Below, in pieces: positions 1-5,600 of a stretch of DNA of 13,393 bases (the stretch's first letter is position 1; each line of letters opens with the position of its first letter). The DNA comes from Ramicandelaber brevisporus. Its lineage: Eukaryota; Kickxellomycota; Ramicandelaberales; Ramicandelaberaceae. The stretch covers positions 28,461 to 41,853 of the forward strand of contig MU602802.1 of assembly GCA_025201865.1 (NCBI GenBank). The letters are read 5' to 3'. The position numbers and the translations under genes are program-made. The notes beneath the pieces are model-generated. The model worked only from the letters and a program-made list of their open reading frames with translations. It made no database searches and was not told the DNA's origin.

Positions 1-146
1 ACCCCTGTGTCCCCATTGGCTGCCAGGTGCAAGACTCGTCATCCGCCGGCTGCTGGCTGTACGCCACTAACCAGAAGTGCTACTTCAAGGGCAGCGCTGG
101 CGCTGGTCTCGTGCCAAAGTGCTCTGTCACTCGTCCAAAGTGCTAG
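1..146 (+). CDS. C-terminal end of a small cysteine-rich protein (partial)
   Basis: An open frame begins at base 3 and ends at the TAG at 144-146, giving 47 residues; the start lies outside the window. The peptide has six cysteines, in the order PC-VPIGC-(9 residues incl. Ser run)-C-(WLYATNQK)-C-(YFKGSAGAGLVPK)-C-(SVTRPK)-C, and ends on cysteine. This even number suggests disulfide bonding in a secreted or cell-wall protein, but no signal peptide is visible because the N-terminus is missing. The codons are strongly C/G-ended (TGC, AAG, GTC, CTC, GCC), much more so than in most of the neighbouring genes, which is typical of high expression. I do not recognise the family. The frame is favoured over the other two because of its codon bias and dense Cys spacing; the + strand frame starting at base 2 stops at a TAA within the first 90 bases. 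Confidence 0.6.
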   Translation, partial: PCVPIGCQVQDSSSAGCWLYATNQKCYFKGSAGAGLVPKCSVTRPKC

Positions 147-349
147 TCGCTCAATTGCAAACAATTCACACTTTGAGTTTTAACAGTTACGTTACTGCTG
201 CATTCATAGCTGTCAACCGTTGTTATCTCAAAGTGCATCGTTGACCACTTAATAGACTCTATGTTCTGGTAGCTATAGTAAAACATCACACTGACAATCA
301 TAACAACTAGTAAGGTTAAAAATGATTTAAGTAAAAGATAATGAAGAGA
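147..349. other. Convergent intergenic region (shared 3' flanks)
   Basis: This is about 200 bp between the stop of the Cys-rich gene (+) and the stop of the F-box/LRR gene (minus). It is AT-rich and no ORF or RNA gene stands out. No canonical AATAAA is seen on either strand. A loose inverted repeat, GTCAAC at 212-217 with GTTGAC at 240-245, could form a weak hairpin. It presumably holds both 3' UTRs and their cleavage sites. Confidence 0.5.
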
Positions 350-1924
350 TCAGCCCTGATATAGTTCAACCTTAGCGCGCGGGAAGCGCTCAGCTAACTC
401 TTTTGCATGATCATAAGCACCTTCACAGACATTATCAACCATAATTTCCTTAAGGTTCTTGAACTTCGAGATGAACTCGACCCACAAATCCAATTGATTC
501 TCAATGTATGCTTTTAGTCTCAAATGCCGCACTGGTGACTTCATTTTCTTGGAGACCTTGCTTGCATATTTGACAGCCTCTCTAGACAATGTACAGCCGC
601 CAAGCTTCAATTCCACTAAATTTGGACCGAAACAAGAGATGAATCGCACCATATTAGCTTTCAGCGCTATTTCACGCAGTTTCATCGAGCGTAGTCGGTT
701 CATGACCTTATTGGGCATGATAATTGTGCTATTCTGTCCAGTACCGGGATTGCTGTAGTCATCTCTCAGAGTTAATACCTGGAGAAACTTGAACTTTGGC
801 AGGGTATCGGCAAAGTCATATGAATCCGCATTACTGGCATAATCAAGCGTAATCAAGTTGGGCAATGCTGAGGCTATATACTTGTGATCGTCCTGTTTGA
901 CATAGCCAACGAGTTTTAGCGATGCTACACTCGGCCAGGGGTGAGATAGCATGATAGGCAAAGGAGAGCCATTCTGGTGAACACAGCCATTATCACGAAC
1001 ATCTATATTGAGTGTTCTGACTGACGGGAATCGCTCTGGTGTCATTCCAAGTAAACTGTTCTCTTTGTGACCCGCACAACAGGCGACTAAACTGAATTTA
1101 GTAACAAGCGGGAATATGGCATTCGATGATCTGTAGATGTTATCCAGATAGCGACCAGTGCATCCAGAAAAAGCAAGATGAAGATGAGTTAATGAGGATG
1201 CCAGATCCACTAGGAGATGATTTGGAATACTATGTCTGAAGGCAGAAAGTGAGCTCCGCATTCGTTTCTTGTTTGTGATGCTACCATATAAACTCACTAG
1301 TTCCTTCGGCCACTCACTTATGTTTACAAAGCTCAGCTCTATCACATTTACATGGCCACTCAAAGAATCGTTGTTAATCCAATCACCGAGTGAACCAAAT
1401 ATTACCTCACTTAAGTCATATGCACAGAAGATGACCTTACGGAGGTTGCGCAGTAAATCCAACTGTCCAGCTTGTAAATTAGATCCAGATGCATCGTTAA
1501 TAATAGAAACCGACATCACATTCGGCACCAAAGAGGCAATGCTCCCTACCACAAATCCAACCATGTTAATTGTCAGCTGATTCACCAAATGTCCATATCG
1601 ACTGAGGGCAGATGGCTGGATCTCGGATTTCTTGATCTGCCAGGCACTTACACTACGCCAGACAACTCGCGCGAACACATCATGGAACAGTCGATTAACA
1701 GTTATCATCGACGCGGCTTCACCTCGTGAAAGGTAGTGTGCAGAGTGTTCGAGCAACTCCAGCGGCAAGTCAAAGAGCGGGAAGGGCGAGCCAAGTTTGC
1801 TGCAACGATCAAGGTCCAGATGACCAGCTTCAGCCAAAGTATTGTTGATCTTGAACAGCTCGTCATCGCTAGCACCTGTGATCAGCTGGAGCAACCTGGC
1901 ACGAACACGGTCAGCCTGGTTCAT
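350..1924 (-). CDS. F-box / leucine-rich-repeat-like protein
   Basis: The gene encodes 524 residues from ATG (CAT at 1922-1924) to TGA (TCA at 350-352), without an intron. Residues about 50-92 resemble an F-box: LPLELLEHSAHYLS followed by a hydrophobic-helix pattern with VNRLFHDVFARVVWRSV. F-boxes of this shape bind Skp1 in SCF ubiquitin ligases. From about residue 112 to the end there are irregular leucine-rich strands, for example near 245-250 (LTHLHL), 354-361 (LPNLITLD), 379-387 (FLQVLTLRD), 434-443 (PNLVELKLGG), 464-471 (VRHLRLKA) and 488-497 (FKNLKEIMVD). These suggest an LRR solenoid that would recognise a substrate. Residues 1-45 are a helical leader of unknown role. There is no signal peptide or membrane segment. 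Such F-box/LRR proteins form large, fast-diverging families in many early-diverging fungi. The family call is by pattern only and the substrate cannot be inferred. Upstream lies the divergent region shared with SPT6. Confidence 0.7.
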   Translation of the reverse strand: MNQADRVRARLLQLITGASDDELFKINNTLAEAGHLDLDRCSKLGSPFPLFDLPLELLEHSAHYLSRGEAASMITVNRLFHDVFARVVWRSVSAWQIKKSEIQPSALSRYGHLVNQLTINMVGFVVGSIASLVPNVMSVSIINDASGSNLQAGQLDLLRNLRKVIFCAYDLSEVIFGSLGDWINNDSLSGHVNVIELSFVNISEWPKELVSLYGSITNKKRMRSSLSAFRHSIPNHLLVDLASSLTHLHLAFSGCTGRYLDNIYRSSNAIFPLVTKFSLVACCAGHKENSLLGMTPERFPSVRTLNIDVRDNGCVHQNGSPLPIMLSHPWPSVASLKLVGYVKQDDHKYIASALPNLITLDYASNADSYDFADTLPKFKFLQVLTLRDDYSNPGTGQNSTIIMPNKVMNRLRSMKLREIALKANMVRFISCFGPNLVELKLGGCTLSREAVKYASKVSKKMKSPVRHLRLKAYIENQLDLWVEFISKFKNLKEIMVDNVCEGAYDHAKELAERFPRAKVELYQG

Positions 1925-1974
1925 AGTGATTAGTTTGTTTTGTTGACAGTATGAAGTTGGATAAGAATACCACT

Positions 1975-2009
1975 CCTGGCAAAGTTCACACTCAGCCAGG
2001 CTCGTGAAC
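1975..2009. repeat. Two interleaved 6-bp inverted repeats
   Basis: CCTGGC (1975-1980) pairs with GCCAGG (1995-2000), and GTTCAC (1984-1989) pairs with GTGAAC (2004-2009). Each pair is separated by exactly 14 bases and the order is a-b-a'-b'. In RNA this is the topology of an H-type pseudoknot; in DNA it could be overlapping palindromic protein sites. It lies 51-85 bases upstream of the F-box/LRR start codon. Confidence 0.45.
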
Positions 2010-2090
2010 GGGTATATCGGAACACCCTCAGGATGGCCACCATTGTTTGTTCTTGCACTTTACTTTCCTCATTCTTTACTGTATTTGACC

Positions 2091-2291
2091 ATGTCGAAGC
2101 ATACTGTCAAGTTCTACCACAACCTGTACAACTTCCTAAATCTCGGTAGCGTTCACACTCACCATTCCTGAATGCGTATCTCAACTCTCTCCAAACTGTG
2201 TGGAGTTATTCGCCCGATCCTAAGGACCATATACCACATCGTCGAGCTACATCAAGAAATGATTCTGATAACCTGGCTATTCTGTGATTAA
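2091..2291 (+). other. Two abutting small same-frame ORFs (26 and 39 codons)
   Basis: An ATG at 2091 opens 26 codons ending in TGA at 2169-2171. The next codon, 2172-2174, is ATG and opens 39 more codons in the same frame to TAA at 2289-2291. The first peptide begins MSKHTVKFYHNLYNFLNLG and its first 18 codons are mostly C/G-ended (13 of 17 after ATG by hand count), which is unusual for intergenic DNA. It could be the first exon of a small gene, for example with a donor at CTCG|GTAGCG around 2144-2150, or a pair of upstream ORFs in a long SPT6 leader, or chance. I do not recognise either peptide. Confidence 0.25.
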
Positions 2292-2365
2292 ACAGCTCAT
2301 ATTGCTATCATTGTCGTTGCATCCCTCTCTGCTCTCCTTACACCTCTTCCTTCTCTTAAAAACAG

Positions 2366-2412
2366 ACTCAGCTTGCTCCAATACTTTTAAAGAGCGTCTG
2401 AACTAGCTGAGT
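2366..2412. repeat. 8-bp inverted repeat upstream of SPT6
   Basis: ACTCAGCT (2366-2373) is repeated as its exact reverse complement AGCTGAGT (2405-2412), 31 bases apart. A shorter pair, CAGAC (2363-2367) and GTCTG (2396-2400), interleaves with it. One TTTTAAAGA copy lies between the arms and another directly after. This may be a regulator-binding pair or core-promoter structure for SPT6, about 290-330 bases before its ATG. Confidence 0.4.
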
Positions 2413-2539
2413 GTTTTAAAGAAAAGAAGCGAACAGTGCATTTTGGCGAGAGTAGATTACGAAAGAGGGAAGAGTTTGTTGTGGTTGTTGCTGTTGTTGT
2501 TGTTGTCGCAGCATCTCTCAGCAACAGAAACTGCACTTG

Positions 2540-2620
2540 TTTTTTCTTTTCTTTTTTTTTCTACTTTGTTTTATCGATCCAAAACATCAACTTCCTCCCC
2601 TTCCCTTCCCTTCCCTTTCC
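2540..2620 (+). promoter_or_regulatory. Pyrimidine tracts upstream of SPT6
   Basis: Two tracts of pure pyrimidine are seen. One is T-rich with scattered C (2540-2562). The other has 30 bases of C/T with CCCTT repeats (2591-2620). CT-rich tracts just upstream of transcription or translation starts are a known feature of many fungal promoters. The tracts lie 77-157 bases before the SPT6 ATG and may mark the core promoter or leader. Confidence 0.45.
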
Positions 2621-2696
2621 GCTTCCACCTTCTTTGTCAAAGCGCGTATAGGTTGTTGTTGTTACTGTTGCTGTTGTTGTTCTACGTTGTTCAGAA

Positions 2697-5600
2697 ATGT
2701 CGACTGGTGGCGGTGATCGTTACTCTTCGAATCGTGGACTCGCTGGCAGCGACGACGATTCTGACTCTCCAGCAGCAGCACCAAGAGCATCTTCAGCTTC
2801 GCGTTCAAAACAGTCAAAGAAGCAACAAATGGGCGGGCGTAGAGGTAATGAGCCTGACTTTGTAGACAGCTCGGATGAAGACATTGATGAAGAGGAAGAA
2901 GCTCGTGAATTGGAACAGTTACAGCAAGGATTCATTGTTGACGACGAGGATGATGAAGACGAGGATGAAGACGACGACGATGAAGATGACGAGGAACGGA
3001 GTCGCAGACGTCGTAAGCACCGCCGTCGCCACAAGAAGCGCCGTGATAGATCGACAGATAGCCAAGGTGATAATGAAGAAAACGCGGATGAGACTGGTGA
3101 AAATGAAGAGGATGGCGCAGATGGCGCGGATGGTGCTACAGGTGATGGAGAAGCAGTAGTTGGACGCAAGCTTCGCCGTGGTCACAAGAAGAAGAGACGT
3201 GTTGAAAGATCAGATGAAGAATTGGATGAGGAAGAATTGGCAGACCTGCGTGGTGAAATGGGCATTGCTAATAGTGATGATGATGATAATGATGACCATC
3301 ACCATGATGCTCGTAATGATGAGGGCACTGGTCATGGTAGTCGTGCGCGTCGTGATGACCTTGGCTTTGATGATGATGATGAAGATGCCGAGGATGCTCA
3401 GGATAACCGCAGAGGCAAAGGCAGTCGTGGATATGGATATGACGCTGGATATGGCTACGATAGTGTTGGTAGAAATGATTATAATGACAATGTGGACGAT
3501 GAAGACGAGGATGAAGATGATGATGGAGGATATCGCAATCAAGGCTTCATTGAACAGGATTATGAAGACGAAGAGGATGATGGCAGACATCGTCGTGGCT
3601 CTCAATCGAGAAACCGCCGTCCTCAAAAGACATCATCTTCATCAATGTCAGGATCTCAACATCGCCAACAACAGCAGCGCCAGAGATATTCCACGCCATC
3701 CAATTACTATGATGCAGAGACTGAAGCAGACCTTTCACTGCGCATGGAGATTGTTGATTTGTTTGGAGATGGCCATGAATATGAATATGCAATGTATGAT
3801 AACAATCAAGATGCCGAGGGTGAAGGCAGTGATTATGGTGATGAGGAGGATGAAGATGGCGGATATGGCCGCAAATCACGCAAACCAGTTAAATTGGATG
3901 AGTTGTTTGAACCAGCAGAGTTGCAGGCAAAGATGATGACACGGCAGGATGAAGACATACGCAAAACGGATATTCCAGAAAGAATTCAAATGAGACTGGG
4001 CAATATTGGAAATGGAACAGCATTAACACCTTTAAGCAAGGAACAGGCAGAGGCAGCCACCACGTATGCGATGGAACAGCTGAGAAATGATGGAGTGTTG
4101 GTATACAGCACATCAATGCGAGGTCCTATATTCAATGTGATGGCTTTGCTTGGACATGACTTTGCGGAGCCTCCGTATATAATTAACTATTGCAAAGACA
4201 TGCTGGCAGTTCAGAGATCAGAAGCTGACATTCGTAGAGATGGAAACAGAATGGCTCCACTGTATACTAATGAAGATCAGTTATGGTTGATTAGTGAGTA
4301 TCATGCTAAATTTAGAGCACTGGATGCACGTAAAAATGATGCAAGAGAAGCAATGAATGCATTGAAATTGAATGACAGTGACAATAGTGGATCTCAATTG
4401 AATTATGAGAATGAAAGAGGATTGATATCGATTGAAGATTTGAATCAATGGATTAATGATACAACAGATATCAACTCGATTCAAGATGTATTGGATCATT
4501 TGCATTTGAGATTTGCTGAATCAATCTCTAACTTTAACTCAAATAATAATAACAACAACAGCAAAACACAAAAGAAAACTACCACTCATTCAGAGTACGT
4601 GAATATGATGCATTCCAGAGCACCTCAATTGTCATCTCAGTTTGGAATATCAGTCAGTGGAGTGTTAAAGAACTTGTCATCAGGTGCATTGTCAGTTCAG
4701 CCAAGCAGCCAGACTCTGTTGCCTCTGGAAGTAGCAGATTCGTACTTGAGTGCCAAGTATGTCAGATCAGACTCAGTGTTGCATGCAGCTAGAGACGTAT
4801 TTGCATATGATATTGCATTTGATCCACGAATCAGAGAAAGAGTTAGATTTAGAACTTTAAGAGATGCCAAAATTACATGCAGACCAATCAGAGACGATGA
4901 GCCATATCCTCCCAGCCATTCCCTCTTTAATCTGCAGTTTATCACTGCTAAACCAATCAATGACTTTGCAAACAGTGCAGTATGGCTGCAGATTAAACAA
5001 GCCGCCGAAAAGGGATTGCTCAAATGTGTCATTCATGCTGGAAACCACCTGCCTGAAAATTGGTCCAATCAGTCACTGAGCAGCAATGTGTTAAACACAG
5101 TTAGAAATGGATTTGGTATAGTTGATGAATTAACTGGAATTGACGAGAGTGCATTGCCTCCAATCCAACCCTTGTTAGATGCCGTTCGCAGTGATGAATT
5201 CCATTCTGCAGCTCAGGCGTGGAGCAGCGAAAGAATGGCATCGGTCAGAAAGGCACATTCAACATGGTTCCAACAGCTGGCTTATAAATGGATCACATCT
5301 CACTTGACTCAACAGGCTGAGACTTTCCTTTATTCTGAGCTGCGCAAGTCATTCTCAAGCAAAATTGATGTAAAGCAGTTTGTGCCTCAGCATTTGGCGA
5401 ACAATACTCAGCACTCGTCTAAGATAGCTTGCTTAACACTGGACGATTTCCATCCTTCAGCTCAGCCACAGCCACGTGGAGGCGGGCCAGGCGAGCAGGT
5501 TACGACCATTGTGGTTATAGATGGAAATGGTAAATTGATTGACAAGTGCTCAATTGTGGGCTATTTGAGTGGAAGTGCCCCTGGTGCCAATGCAAACACT

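Larger units (their letters stand above)
1925..2696. promoter_or_regulatory. Divergent promoter region, F-box/LRR gene and SPT6
   Basis: This 772-bp region lies between two divergently read start codons. The F-box half (1925-2290) has near-even base composition and carries interleaved inverted repeats, an 11-bp direct repeat (GTTCACACTCA at 1984-1994 and 2151-2161) and two abutting small ORFs. The SPT6 half (2290-2696) has an 8-bp inverted repeat, two copies of TTTTAAAGA (2385-2393 and 2414-2422), two pyrimidine tracts and TTG/GTT triplet runs just before the SPT6 start. No classical TATA box is convincing. Confidence 0.6.

Noticed and set aside
2436-2865. Overlapping + strand frames around the SPT6 start
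   Set aside because: They begin at GTG (2436) or TTG (2443), which are not usual starts in a eukaryote, and consist of pyrimidine and triplet-repeat translation.
2720-3169. 149-residue minus-strand ORF rich in Ser and Arg
   Set aside because: It is the antisense of SPT6 GAN repeats: GAC/GAT/GAG read backwards as TCN codons give poly-Ser. No independent coding signal.
3160-3936. 258-residue + strand ORF rich in Met
   Set aside because: A frame-shifted reading of the acidic SPT6 tail (GATGAT read as ATGATG). The true frame carries the conserved Spt6 domains.
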